Shown here: piece after piece, positions 34,455-43,674 of the stretch
How positions within the stretch are numbered: position 1 is the first letter of the stretch
How the letters are laid out: each line of letters opens with the position of its first letter
Assembly (NCBI GenBank): GCA_021324335.1
Contig: JAJPJH010000106.1
Span: 28,898 to 92,897 of the forward strand
Length of the DNA: 64,000 nt
Direction: 5' to 3'
Source: Gammaproteobacteria bacterium
GTDB taxonomy: Bacteria > Pseudomonadota > Gammaproteobacteria > DSM-16500
Made by a program: the position numbers and the translations under genes
Notes under the pieces: generated by a model
Databases searched by the model: none
What the model saw: only the letters and a program-made list of their open reading frames with translations
What the model was told of the DNA's origin: nothing

Positions 34455-35423
34455 TTAGTAAGTTCGCTCAACAACAAAGTCACTCAATGCTTCCAACGCT
34501 TGACGATAAGGAGAAGCAACAATAGGAGCGAGCGCTCGTTTTGCTTGTTGGGCATGGTGTCTTGCTGCGTCGGCAGTGTACTTTATTGCGTCTGTAGATT
34601 CAATAATTCCAAGAATATCCTGAAGATGCTGACTACTGCCGGTTTTAATCGCGTTGCGTAATAGCTCTAAATCAGCTCCCTTGCTCTTACGCATGGCATG
34701 AATCAGCGGCAGGGTGGTTTTGCCTTCAGAAATATCTTGGCCGACGTTTTTACCCGTTTCTTCTGCCGATTGACTATAATCCAGTACATCATCAATTAAT
34801 TGATAGGCCAGTCCCAAGTGCAAGCCATAGTCGCGTAAGGCAGTAATCTCTCTTTCAGCTTCCGAAGCGAGTAGGGCGCCTAATTGAGCGGCAATCTCAA
34901 ATAATTTAGCCGTCTTGCGCTGGATGACTTCGAAATAAAATTCTTCGGGGGTATCAGGATTATTACAATTCACCAATTGCAAAATTTCCCCTTCCGCAAT
35001 GTAATGGGTGGCTTTTGCAAAAATATCTAAAATAGCTTGATGGCGATGGTCTACTACCACTTGAAAAGCTCGCGAATAGAGAAAATCCCCCACTAAAACG
35101 CTAGCTTCATTGCCCCAAATCGTATGAGCCGTTTTGTGACCACGCCGTAGGGTAGAACTATCGACCACATCATCATGCAAGAGGGTAGCGGTATGAATCA
35201 GCTCAATCACTGCCGCGAGCTCGATATGTTTTTGGCCGCGATGAGCGAGTGCGCGGGCGCTTAAGAGTAAAACCATAGGGCGAATTCGCTTACCGCCGCA
35301 GGTCAAAATATATTCAATCATTTGTTTGACCAGTGGAATGTGGGAGTCCAGCTGCGAGATAATAAATTGATCAGTTGACTGCAAATCTTCTGTCACTAGG
35401 GAACGAATAGACTCTAACGGCAT
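34455..35423 (-). CDS. ispB: Octaprenyl-diphosphate synthase (IspB)
   Basis: 322 residues, normal for long-chain trans-prenyl synthases that make the side chain of ubiquinone. Both Asp-rich motifs are present: LLHDDVVDSSTLRRG (first) and LIDDVLDYSQ (second). GGKRIRPMVLLLSA is the isopentenyl-diphosphate binding segment. Chain length cannot be set from sequence alone, so octaprenyl is by family similarity. The tRNA-Pro gene lies 5 bases past its stop. Confidence 0.93.
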   Translation of the reverse strand: MPLESIRSLVTEDLQSTDQFIISQLDSHIPLVKQMIEYILTCGGKRIRPMVLLLSARALAHRGQKHIELAAVIELIHTATLLHDDVVDSSTLRRGHKTAHTIWGNEASVLVGDFLYSRAFQVVVDHRHQAILDIFAKATHYIAEGEILQLVNCNNPDTPEEFYFEVIQRKTAKLFEIAAQLGALLASEAEREITALRDYGLHLGLAYQLIDDVLDYSQSAEETGKNVGQDISEGKTTLPLIHAMRKSKGADLELLRNAIKTGSSQHLQDILGIIESTDAIKYTADAARHHAQQAKRALAPIVASPYRQALEALSDFVVERTY

Positions 35424-35485
35424 GCTGTAATCTCATCGGTTTTTTCATCGCAATGGTGAATCGTAGTTAGCCATAAGAGTGCTGT

Positions 35486-35506
35486 CAAGGTATAAACATG
35501 ATAAAT
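35486..35506 (+). repeat. 21-bp direct repeat, left copy
   Basis: CAAGGTATAAACATGATAAAT, identical to 37263-37283. The two copies bracket the secreted hydrolase gene and its leader (1.8 kb), in the gap after ispB and before yajQ. Confidence 0.85.
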
Positions 35507-35679
35507 GTAGAGAGTACATGATCTGTCCCGTTTTTTTAAGCTATTGAGTGAACTCAAGAAAGATGTTTGCTGCGATTTAATCAGGGGTTTGATGCATTAA
35601 CTTCTGACTTATCAATCAGTTAAATAAACATTTACAAATTTTACAGGATTATAAAAATCACAAAAAAAGTTAACATCTG

Positions 35680-35839
35680 CTATACTGCTAAGAGGCAGGA
35701 TTGTTGGGTGATTATGTCAGCATCCATGATGCCTTGATTGTATATCGTTATTAAAACGCGTATGCCATACAATCATCACTCGGCTGATATTAACCTCCTC
35801 GCATCCGTACTTTCCTTTTAAAACTATCAAAAGGAAAGT
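35680..35839 (+). promoter_or_regulatory. Promoter-like box and structured leader of the secreted protein gene
   Basis: In the 454-bp gap, CTATACT (35680-35686) resembles a -10 box about 190 bases upstream of the ATG at 35878. The leader contains inverted repeats: GATTGTAT (35736-35743) with ATACAATC (35767-35774), and ACTTTCCTTT (35809-35818) with AAAGGAAAGT (35830-35839). A strong AAGGAGG ribosome site precedes the ATG. I recognise no known riboswitch. The left 21-bp repeat lies at 35486-35506. Confidence 0.35.
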
Positions 35840-35877
35840 GTACTCTTTATCTGTGACAGATCAATAAGGAGGTAGTT

Positions 35878-37098
35878 ATGAAACAGCGTAGATATTTGGT
35901 TAGTTCAATTTTACCAATAGCGTTTGTTTGTAGCATGGCATGTCAATCGGTGTATGCTGATGATAATCACCGTTCTGTTCCCTTCCCGCTTGGCAAACTC
36001 ATCAACCAACAGAGCGTAACCTGCCCTAGTGGCGCTGCCCCTGGAGCAGTTTGTACGCACGCAGTTGTGACAGGTTGCAAAGATGCAAATGGGAATGCAT
36101 TGCCTGATGAAGGGGTAACGATTGCTGTCACCCAACCGCAATTAGGGCCCGATCAAAGACCTAAAGGTACGATTGTTCTGCATTCAGGTGGTGCCGGATC
36201 TTCATTCTATAATGGTGCAGGTGGATCTATTGTCAATTTTGCATCTTATTTTGCAAGCCAAGGTTATACGACTGTTGATTTAGCATGGGATTTGGGGCCC
36301 ACTAAACAAGGCTGGAACGTTGATTCCGCTGGCGTTATTCACAATGCTTGTCGACCCGCTACCGTGTTTGATGCAATTTATAAAGACCCTCAAGCACACG
36401 TAAAAGGTACTGCCTACTGTGGTATGGGAAGCAGTGGTGGTTCTGCTGCGCTGGGTTTTGCGCTAGCTTATTATGGCACGACGGTCCCTGGACACGAGCA
36501 TGATACACAATCATTTTTATTTAACTTTGTAAACTTGACGAACGGACCTGCTACGGCTCGCCTAGATGTCGCCTGCGCTCCGGCACAAGCTTACAATAAT
36601 GCTCCTATCACCAACTGTGGTATCACCTCTTATCCTAGCAAGAGTGCAATCCCGCCAAATACCACGGCACCTGTCTATTCATTTCCAGCAGGAGGCAACC
36701 CAGTTAATGCATGGGAAGGAACAACCACTTGTGGAACAGCTAATCCACCCCAAGCAGATATTGATAAATGGGCACGCGACGGGAATGTTTCATCTGGCCC
36801 GCTTGCTTATCAAGCTGTCTACAATTATCCACATACCAACGTGAGCTTTTATTTCTGTGGTGCGGCTATCAACAATCAAAGTTTAGCCATGGGTTGGTTC
36901 CTCACACAGAAAATTCAGCCTCGCAATGGAACTAACGGTGGTTTAGCACCTGTTAATTGTTTTACGCAATGTACCAATGAAAAGATATACCAAGATCCAA
37001 ATGCAGTGGCTCAAACAGAGAGCGATATGCTCAAGTACTGCGTGATAAATAATCGCGGTGACAATGGAGATGAGGGAGAAGAAAACGGAAATAGTTAA
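35878..37098 (+). CDS. Secreted Cys-rich alpha/beta-hydrolase-like protein
   Basis: 406 residues. A Sec signal peptide is visible (basic start, hydrophobic 8-22, cleavage after SVYA at about residue 27). The segment CGMGSSGGSA around 181-190 is a nucleophile elbow (G184-x-S186-x-G188), preceded by the strand GTIVLHSGGAG, which could form the oxyanion-hole side. Many Cys in pairs suggest periplasmic or extracellular disulfides. The C-terminus is acidic and low complexity (GDNGDEGEENGNS). The acid and His of a triad are not certain. It is a hydrolase fold by pattern only, with substrate unknown. It is flanked by an exact 21-bp repeat and followed by a perfect hairpin, so it may be an acquired cassette. 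Confidence 0.65.
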   Translation: MKQRRYLVSSILPIAFVCSMACQSVYADDNHRSVPFPLGKLINQQSVTCPSGAAPGAVCTHAVVTGCKDANGNALPDEGVTIAVTQPQLGPDQRPKGTIVLHSGGAGSSFYNGAGGSIVNFASYFASQGYTTVDLAWDLGPTKQGWNVDSAGVIHNACRPATVFDAIYKDPQAHVKGTAYCGMGSSGGSAALGFALAYYGTTVPGHEHDTQSFLFNFVNLTNGPATARLDVACAPAQAYNNAPITNCGITSYPSKSAIPPNTTAPVYSFPAGGNPVNAWEGTTTCGTANPPQADIDKWARDGNVSSGPLAYQAVYNYPHTNVSFYFCGAAINNQSLAMGWFLTQKIQPRNGTNGGLAPVNCFTQCTNEKIYQDPNAVAQTESDMLKYCVINNRGDNGDEGEENGNS

Positions 37099-37107
37099 AG
37101 CATAAAA

Positions 37108-37143
37108 ATTTACTCCGAGTGGTGAGTGCCACTCGGAGTAAAT
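37108..37143. terminator. Perfect 15-bp hairpin after the secreted protein gene
   Basis: Arms 37108-37122 and 37129-37143 are exact reverse complements with a 6-base loop. The plus strand lacks a T tract; the minus strand has TTTTATG after the stem. Confidence 0.7.
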
Positions 37144-37262
37144 CAAAATCGCAGGTATTACATAGTCGCCCCTGAAATATTCCTTAAGCAAAGCCAGTCA
37201 GATTATTGGTATATCCAATATCGTAAGTACCATTTTCATATTCTAATTCTAATATATAAGTC

Positions 37263-37283
37263 CAAGGTATAAACATGATAAAT
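37263..37283 (+). repeat. 21-bp direct repeat, right copy
   Basis: Identical to 35486-35506. It ends 33 bases before the yajQ ATG. Its TATAAA/GATAAA content means part of it could also work as the yajQ promoter. Confidence 0.85.
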
Positions 37284-37316
37284 TATCGGCAGGTTATTGT
37301 TAGATAGGATAATGCT

Positions 37317-37799
37317 ATGCCTTCATTTGATATTGTTTCTCAGATAGATGATCACGAAGTTACCAATGCAGTGGACCAAGCTAATCGCGAGGTTTCCACC
37401 CGGTTTGATTTTAAGGGGACGAATGCTCGATTGGAATTGAATAAGGACAAGATTACGTTGATTGCACCGACAGAATTTCAATTAAAGCAGATGGATGAGA
37501 TTTTGCGGAATAAATTGGCGAAGAGGCAAGTGGATATTCGCGTGATGCATTATCAAGCGATTACGACTAGTTTGCATGAAGCTAAGCAGATAATCGAAGT
37601 GAAGCAGGGGATTAGTGCAGAGAATGCGAAGAAGATTACGAAATTGATTAAGGATACGGGATTGAAGGTGCAAGCTGCTATTCAAGGGGATCAAATTCGG
37701 GTGACGGGGAAAAAGCGTGATGATTTGCAAGAGGTGATTGCGATGCTGCGTAGTGCGAAGGTAGAGATTCCGTTGCAGTTTGAGAATTTTAGGGATTAA
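37317..37799 (+). CDS. yajQ: YajQ family nucleotide-binding protein
   Basis: 160 residues, normal length. The start MPSFDIVSQIDDHEVTNAVDQANREV and the continuation TRFDFKGT are diagnostic of YajQ (DUF520). Members bind nucleotides and, in Xanthomonas and Pseudomonas, cyclic-di-GMP. GKKRDDLQEVIAMLR forms the conserved C-terminal half. It stands alone between the secreted hydrolase and the polyketide operon. Confidence 0.95.
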   Translation: MPSFDIVSQIDDHEVTNAVDQANREVSTRFDFKGTNARLELNKDKITLIAPTEFQLKQMDEILRNKLAKRQVDIRVMHYQAITTSLHEAKQIIEVKQGISAENAKKITKLIKDTGLKVQAAIQGDQIRVTGKKRDDLQEVIAMLRSAKVEIPLQFENFRD

Positions 37800-37958
37800 T
37801 TTTATCTTATATAAATTTTTATAAAATAATATCGTGGATAGATTTTCATCAATCCATTTTTAATATAGCTAACATGTAAAGAAGATTGATTAGCACGTGT
37901 AAACCTCATAATATTATAAGAAGTTATTACTACAATTGTAAATCTCTCAAGGAGCGGC

Positions 37959-38015
37959 ATGGATAGAGCTTCTAATTGCTTATTATTCCACGTTGATCAG
38001 TATTTAGATAGATAA
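37959..38015 (+). CDS. Possible 18-codon leader peptide before the polyketide operon
   Basis: An ATG with a very good ribosome site (AAGGAG, 6 bases upstream) opens a short frame MDRASNCLLFHVDQYLDR-stop in the 270-bp gap before the type III PKS gene. The rest of that gap is AT-rich with no other structure I can name. It could be a regulatory leader or chance. Confidence 0.25.
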   Translation: MDRASNCLLFHVDQYLDR

Positions 38016-38069
38016 TCTCTGCAAACTTTAGCTGGAATGTTTTGAAATCTCATACGGAGGAATCATAAT

Positions 38070-39173
38070 ATGAAAGTTGCTATTACTTCGATCGGCACAG
38101 CAGTCCCAGAATATAAACGCACTCAACAAGAGACTGCTGAATTAATAGCAGCAGCAGTAAATTTAAGTTATGCTGAAAAAAGATTATTAAAATCGATATA
38201 TAAAGCTACAGGTATTGAGTATAGATATAGCGTATTAAAAGATTACACTAAAGAACCAGGGGAATTTGAATTTTTTCCGAATGATCCTAAGGAACCTTTC
38301 CCGTCTACAGCTGATCGAATGAAAATTTATAAAGATAATGCGCTAATATTAGCCCTTAAGGCGATTGAAAATTGTCTATCTCATCTGAATTATAATAAAT
38401 CTGAAATTACTCACATTATTACTGTAAGTTGTACTGGCATGTATGCACCTGGCATCGATATTGAAATCACACAAAAATTAAACCTTAACTCGTCAATAAA
38501 ACGTACCGCTATCAATTTTATGGGTTGTTATGGTGCATTTAATGCAATTAAAGTTGCTGATGCTATTTGTAAATCAGACTTAACTGCAAAAGTATTAATT
38601 GTGTGTGTAGAATTATGCACAATTCATTTTCAAAAAAATATAAAAATGGACAATATTATTTCGAATGCTATCTTTGCTGATGGCGCTGCAGCGGTACTCA
38701 TTCAAGCTAAACCCAACGTCAGTAAATATTTAAGTTTATCAGCATTTCATTGTGATTTATTGCCACAAACCAGCAATGAAATGACATGGCACATCGCAGA
38801 TCAGGGGTTTGATATTGGATTAAGTACTTATGTTCCCGAAATGATAAAGTCAGGAATATCCTCTTTTACAGATAATTTATTAAATCAGCATAAATTATCC
38901 TTATCTAATATTGATTTCTATGCTATACATCCTGGGGGAGTCAAGATTCTTCAGGCTTGTGAAGAGTCGCTCTGTATTCAAAAAGAACATAATAAATACT
39001 CTTATCACGTGTTAAAAAATTATGGAAATATGTCATCGGCCACGATTCTATTTGTGTTAAAAGCAATTTGGGATGACATTAATAATAATGATCATCAGAA
39101 AAATATCTTTAGTTGTGCTTTTGGCCCAGGATTAACGCTTGAATCCATGTTTTTGGAAATACATCATGTTTAA
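38070..39173 (+). CDS. Type III polyketide synthase (chalcone-synthase family)
   Basis: 367 residues. Catalytic residues are Cys153 (FMGCYGA), His287 (AIHPGG) and Asn320 (YGNMSSAT), the C-H-N triad of type III PKSs with the usual 33-residue His-Asn spacing, plus FGPGLTLE at the end. SCTGMYAPGIDIEI matches bacterial alkylresorcinol/alkylpyrone synthases. It probably extends a fatty acyl-CoA or ACP with malonyl-CoA to an aromatic or pyrone lipid. The downstream methyltransferase gene overlaps by 8 bases. The layout recalls the Streptomyces srsA-srsB pair (PKS then methyltransferase), but the product here is not known. A CGGAGGA site precedes the ATG. Confidence 0.85.
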   Translation: MKVAITSIGTAVPEYKRTQQETAELIAAAVNLSYAEKRLLKSIYKATGIEYRYSVLKDYTKEPGEFEFFPNDPKEPFPSTADRMKIYKDNALILALKAIENCLSHLNYNKSEITHIITVSCTGMYAPGIDIEITQKLNLNSSIKRTAINFMGCYGAFNAIKVADAICKSDLTAKVLIVCVELCTIHFQKNIKMDNIISNAIFADGAAAVLIQAKPNVSKYLSLSAFHCDLLPQTSNEMTWHIADQGFDIGLSTYVPEMIKSGISSFTDNLLNQHKLSLSNIDFYAIHPGGVKILQACEESLCIQKEHNKYSYHVLKNYGNMSSATILFVLKAIWDDINNNDHQKNIFSCAFGPGLTLESMFLEIHHV

Positions 39174-39879
39174 AAGACGATCTGCTAAAACAGAATTATT
39201 GGATAATGCGTTATGCAGTAATGATGAGCTCAAAAAAAATCTAGATGAAATGGAGCTTATTAATCATTATTTCGGCAGCAAAAAATTGCTTATTACAGCA
39301 TTTAATAAAATTCATGATAAGTTTCCTAACTACTTTAGAAACAATACAATTACGGTGGGTGATTTAGGCTGTGGGAATGGTGATTTATTGAGAGCTATCG
39401 ATGAGTGGGCAAAATCCAGAAACTTGCATGTTGAATTAATTGGGATAGATATTAACCCATTTATTATTCGATATGCGATTGAAAAATCGCTTTCACATCC
39501 GGATATTCAATATAAAATTGACAATATTCTATCTACAGAATTCAAGCATCATAAGTTCGATATTATTTGTATAAATAGTGTATGCCATCACTTTGATAAT
39601 GCGACCTTAGTAACTTTATTCAAAAATTTGAAAGAACAAACTCGCTTAGCAATTATTATTAATGATTTGCATCGACATTGGTTAAGTTATTATTCAATAT
39701 ATTTGTTATCTAGATTATTTCGTTTTTCTACTTTGGCTAAAATAGATGGTCCTCTTTCAGTATTACGCGCATTTCGAAAAAATGAATTGCTTAAATTACT
39801 CAAGCAAGCAGAGATAAAAAATTATTTAATCCGTTGGATGTGGGCTTTTCGCTGGCAAATCATTATTTGGTGTTCTTAA
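39166..39879 (+). CDS. SAM-dependent methyltransferase in the type III PKS operon
   Basis: 237 residues from ATG 39166, overlapping the PKS stop by 8 bases; the longer start at 39139 lies inside the PKS gene and has no better ribosome site. Motif I is VGDLGCGNGDLLRA, the acidic residue after strand 2 is in LIGIDINPF, and FDIICINSVCHHFDN is motif II/III. The C-terminal half is hydrophobic near residue 175 (SYYSIYLLSRLF). It probably methylates the polyketide; the substrate is inferred from operon context. Confidence 0.8.
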   Translation: MFKRRSAKTELLDNALCSNDELKKNLDEMELINHYFGSKKLLITAFNKIHDKFPNYFRNNTITVGDLGCGNGDLLRAIDEWAKSRNLHVELIGIDINPFIIRYAIEKSLSHPDIQYKIDNILSTEFKHHKFDIICINSVCHHFDNATLVTLFKNLKEQTRLAIIINDLHRHWLSYYSIYLLSRLFRFSTLAKIDGPLSVLRAFRKNELLKLLKQAEIKNYLIRWMWAFRWQIIIWCS

Positions 39880-39895
39880 AATTAAAGGTGAACAT

Positions 39896-40762
39896 ATGCT
39901 AATTAAAACCGATCGGCCAATCATGCTACATCGTAAAAAGATAACACAAAAAATTGCTAACTTTTGGGATCAGATATCTGAAGGGTGGCAAATGATATGG
40001 GGGCCACATATTCATCATGGCTACTATGACGATAGTCAATTCATTACGCCAATAAAAGCCCAGGAAAAATTAATAGAAAAATTAGCTAATATAGTAGCAA
40101 TAAAATCTCACGATAAAATCTTAGATGTAGGATGCGGCATGGGTGGCAGCAGTTGTTATCTAGCAAAAAAACACCAAGCTATTATGACTGGTATCACGCT
40201 AAGTCAAAAACAAGTTGCTCTAGCAACTCAACAAGCCCAAGCTGAAGGTCTCCATAACATCACTTTTAAAATTGAAGATGCGCTTTCTTTGAAAAGTTTA
40301 GAAGATAATTCGTTTGATATTGTTTGGTCTTTAGAAAGCTGCGAACAATTTTTTGACAAGGGTTTATTTTTTAATCAAGCTTATCGGGTACTTAAACCGG
40401 GTGGTAAATTGATGTTGGCGACATGGTGTTCTAGTTGTGATGAATACGAAGGAAAGTTTGCACAGGAATATCAAAAATTATGCCTTGCATTCGATCTCCC
40501 TTATATGCCAACTATAGAGTATTATCGAAAACTCTTCACAACACAAAATTTTTTACTGGACTTTTCAGAAGATTGGTCTAAGTTTGTTAAAAAAAGTTGG
40601 GACATTGGTGTTTCTCTTCTTAATGCTTACTCATTTCTGCAATTGATTAAAATGGGTGGTTGGCGTGGGTTTAGATTTGCAAAACAGGTCAAATTAATGC
40701 AGATGGCTTTTCATCAAAATAGAGTTAAATATGGTATTTTTGTGGCATGCAAACCTAGATAA
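39896..40762 (+). CDS. SAM-dependent methyltransferase, gamma-tocopherol-methyltransferase-like
   Basis: 288 residues. FWDQISEGWQMIWGPHIHHGYYDD is the characteristic start of tocopherol/plastoquinone-type and related small-molecule methyltransferases. The SAM loop is ILDVGCGMGGSSCYLA, with GITLSQKQVALA as motif Post-I and YRVLKPGGKLMLATW as motif III. An AAAGGTG site lies 5 bases before the ATG. It follows the first methyltransferase by 16 bases on the same strand, so the operon encodes one synthase and two tailoring methyl transfers. An aromatic quinol or resorcinol substrate would fit the family, but this is inference. Confidence 0.82.
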   Translation: MLIKTDRPIMLHRKKITQKIANFWDQISEGWQMIWGPHIHHGYYDDSQFITPIKAQEKLIEKLANIVAIKSHDKILDVGCGMGGSSCYLAKKHQAIMTGITLSQKQVALATQQAQAEGLHNITFKIEDALSLKSLEDNSFDIVWSLESCEQFFDKGLFFNQAYRVLKPGGKLMLATWCSSCDEYEGKFAQEYQKLCLAFDLPYMPTIEYYRKLFTTQNFLLDFSEDWSKFVKKSWDIGVSLLNAYSFLQLIKMGGWRGFRFAKQVKLMQMAFHQNRVKYGIFVACKPR

Positions 40763-40966
40763 AACTATCTCATGCTTCCTATATGCCCTTTTTATCTTAA
40801 ATTGACAATCTGAAAAAAATAATCTAATATTTCCATTTACTTCAAGGGAAGTTTAGTATCAGCAAAGCTGCAACCAGGTTCTAATTATTAAATAAAAAAA
40901 TTTAAATAAAAATGAAATCTACTCTTGAAATCTTAAGGTATAGCTTAAAATTATATTTACTTATTA

Positions 40967-42316
40967 ATGAGCATCATTAGTATGGTTCTTACAATACCAG
41001 TTTTTAATACATCTGTTAAGGGGCGATCAGGAAAGCCTAGCGTACAAAATTTTTATTGGGAAGAAATAAAGCACCCGGTATATGGTCCTCGTTTGAAGTT
41101 AGTTGGTTATACCATTCCCATATTTCACTCTGATAAACAATATCAATATATAGCAGTTGAAGATGATCGGAACCCTCTTTCTGCTTTTTCAGGTGATCGC
41201 GGGAGTTTAAAATACAATAGAATAATCCAGCGTATAAAGGATATTAATCAATTCAATCATCTCTCCGGTATAAACGAGCTTAAAGTAACAAAATTAGAAA
41301 TGATTATTTATCCATTAACTGATATAAATAGAGCTTTTCTTAAAATAGAGGAAGTGGATTTAAATAAGGACATAACCATAAGCGGGTTTGCGCAAAACAA
41401 ATTTAATATAAGTAATAATCAACAACATACTAAAGAAAATAAAATTTATCAAAATGAGATAGAAAGGGTGTGGAAAACAAATACAATTTATACCATACCA
41501 GTATTTAATTGGTGTAAGAAAGGCAGTAAGGTGGATAAGTTCTATTGGGAAGTAATAGAATGTCCAGCAGATGTGCATTTGAGGCTAGTTGGCTATAGTG
41601 TACCTGATAGTAAAAATAAATATATAAAAACCACTGACGGTAAACTTCTTTTTCAGGATAGAAATATAAAGTATAAAAGAATAGATAAGAAATTAAAGAA
41701 AATTAATGAAGAGAAAAATCTTTCAGATGAGGATGCTTTTAAAAGTAAAAGGGGAGCAAGAGAGTTTACTATCTATTCCTTGACTGAAAAAAATAACGTG
41801 CTTCTTGGCGCAGAACTCGTTACGGATGAAACTATCATCAATCAATTGATGCCAGGATCTCCCCAACCAAGGGAGATTGATTTAGCTCGTCGAACAAATA
41901 ATGTATCCTTGGCTACAGCACCCACTATTCTCAATTCGGCAGAAAATGGGATAACAACAAACCGTGGATTATTTACCACAAGTGTTATTGCAGCATCCCT
42001 TAATCCCTCGAAGGAAAAAACTTTACTTACCAATGAGGATTATCAAAGTGCAGTGAATGAAAATAGTGGGCGATCGTTCGAAGCATTATTTAACCTAAGC
42101 ATTATCGCAGGTTCACTTGATCCCTTGCCTGAGCCTGAAACACTAGAAAATTCTCCCATTTTGGTTCAATCGAAAAGAAAATCTCCGGATGATTCTATAA
42201 CGAATATTACTGTGAGTTCGATATATGGATCACCAGCAACGCTATCATTACCAAATAGTTCGTCAAAATTTCCCTCATCAGATTCTAACCAAGAGTGGAA
42301 AAGAATGAAAAAGTGA
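40967..42316 (+). CDS. Unknown protein with two repeats of an undescribed module
   Basis: 449 residues; ATG 40982 (residue 6, MVLTIPVFN) is an alternative start. Residues about 9-129 and 176-285 are two copies of one module, each with TIPVFN, FYWExI, P..(x)LRLVGY(T/S)(I/V)P and I..Y(P/S)LT at the same order and spacing. Residues about 330-400 hold a shorter pair: TSVIAASLNPSKE and LSIIAGSLDPLPE. The C-terminus is Ser/Pro-rich and ends with basic residues. No signal peptide or membrane segment. No family is recognised. Position beside housekeeping der and its AT-rich composition suggest an acquired accessory gene. Confidence 0.6.
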   Translation: MSIISMVLTIPVFNTSVKGRSGKPSVQNFYWEEIKHPVYGPRLKLVGYTIPIFHSDKQYQYIAVEDDRNPLSAFSGDRGSLKYNRIIQRIKDINQFNHLSGINELKVTKLEMIIYPLTDINRAFLKIEEVDLNKDITISGFAQNKFNISNNQQHTKENKIYQNEIERVWKTNTIYTIPVFNWCKKGSKVDKFYWEVIECPADVHLRLVGYSVPDSKNKYIKTTDGKLLFQDRNIKYKRIDKKLKKINEEKNLSDEDAFKSKRGAREFTIYSLTEKNNVLLGAELVTDETIINQLMPGSPQPREIDLARRTNNVSLATAPTILNSAENGITTNRGLFTTSVIAASLNPSKEKTLLTNEDYQSAVNENSGRSFEALFNLSIIAGSLDPLPEPETLENSPILVQSKRKSPDDSITNITVSSIYGSPATLSLPNSSSKFPSSDSNQEWKRMKK

Positions 42317-42346
42317 TGCTGCGCCGCTAAAAGCAATATAGCTGCC

Positions 42347-43672
42347 TTATTTCTTTGCAAATGGATTCTCGCTCGAGCGAAACTCCACCTGCACCGGTGT
42401 GCCATAAAGTTTAAGTTTAGTCTGAAAAAATGTCGCCAAATACCGCTTATAACTCTCCGGCAATGCTTCCACTTGATTACCATGAATAATAATTAGCGGC
42501 GGATTATGACCACCCGGATGCGCATAACGCAGCTTTACCCGTCGCCCATGCACTAACGGAGGAGAATGAGTCGTCTGAGCTTGTTCTAGCAATTGAGTAA
42601 GATGTGAAGTAGAAAGTTTCTTGACCGCACAATCATAAGCTTCATCAACCGAAGCAAATAAATTTCCCACCCCCGAACCATGCAAAGCTGAAATATAATG
42701 CACGCGTGCAAACCGTATCCAATCCAGCTGTCTATCCAATGTCGCTTTCGCATGTTCACGCGCTTCTGCTGTCATACCATCCCATTTATTGATTGCAATC
42801 ACTAAACCCTTACCGCACTCCACCACAAAACCCAGCAGCTTCAAATCTTGCTCTGATACCCCAACGCGGGCATCAATGACATACAGCACAACATTGGTGT
42901 TTTCAATCGCTTGCAAGGTTTTAACAATAGAAAATTTTTCCGGGATGTCTGAGACTTTTTTACGCTTACGAACACCTGCCGTATCAATTAACGTGTAATG
43001 CCGTTCAAACCGTTCAAGAGGGATGAAAATACTATCGCGTGTCGTGCCTGGCGAATCATGCACAATAACCCGCTCTTCACCTAGCATACGATTCGTTAAT
43101 GTGGATTTTCCAACATTAGGCCGGCCAACAATGGCAAGCTTAATACCAGCAGTTGTTTCCTCTTCAGTTTTCACTTCCATTGCTTCTGGAAACAACGTTT
43201 CAACTAAACGGTCAATCCCCGATCCATGCACAGCTGAGATAGGAATCGGCTGAGCCATGCCTAGTTCATACGCATCAGCCATATTTACATGAGGATCTAA
43301 GCTTTCCATTTTATTAACAACTAGAAAAACAGTCTTACCCGAACGGCGCAGCGTATCCGCAATCAGATTATCTTCCGGCGTGACGCCCGCACGCCCATCA
43401 ATGAGAAATATAACTTTATCGGCTTCCTCAATCGCTTGCAGCGCTTGTTTGGTGATGAGCTGACCGATCTCATCCATTTCTTCTGTAATACCGCCTGTGT
43501 CAATGATAATAAAACGTCGATGATGCAGATCAACATCACCATATTGTCTATCGCGCGTCGTGCCAGGATAAGCAGAAATTAAGGCGTCACGCGTACGCGT
43601 CAGCCGATTAAATAAAGTGGACTTGCCCACATTGGGGCGGCCCACAATTGCAACAACAGGTAGCATGTTCAT
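42347..43672 (-). CDS. der: Ribosome-assembly GTPase Der (EngA)
   Basis: 441 residues with two tandem GTPase domains, the hallmark of Der: GRPNVGKS at 11-18 and again near 182. Each is followed by the SxPGTTRD switch and NKxD motifs (VVNKMES and AINKWDG). A C-terminal KH-like domain follows. It acts in 50S ribosome assembly. It is the last gene of the minus-strand block that starts with ndk; bamB precedes it by 2 bases. Confidence 0.97.
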   Translation of the reverse strand: MNMLPVVAIVGRPNVGKSTLFNRLTRTRDALISAYPGTTRDRQYGDVDLHHRRFIIIDTGGITEEMDEIGQLITKQALQAIEEADKVIFLIDGRAGVTPEDNLIADTLRRSGKTVFLVVNKMESLDPHVNMADAYELGMAQPIPISAVHGSGIDRLVETLFPEAMEVKTEEETTAGIKLAIVGRPNVGKSTLTNRMLGEERVIVHDSPGTTRDSIFIPLERFERHYTLIDTAGVRKRKKVSDIPEKFSIVKTLQAIENTNVVLYVIDARVGVSEQDLKLLGFVVECGKGLVIAINKWDGMTAEAREHAKATLDRQLDWIRFARVHYISALHGSGVGNLFASVDEAYDCAVKKLSTSHLTQLLEQAQTTHSPPLVHGRRVKLRYAHPGGHNPPLIIIHGNQVEALPESYKRYLATFFQTKLKLYGTPVQVEFRSSENPFAKK

Positions 43673-43674
43673 GA

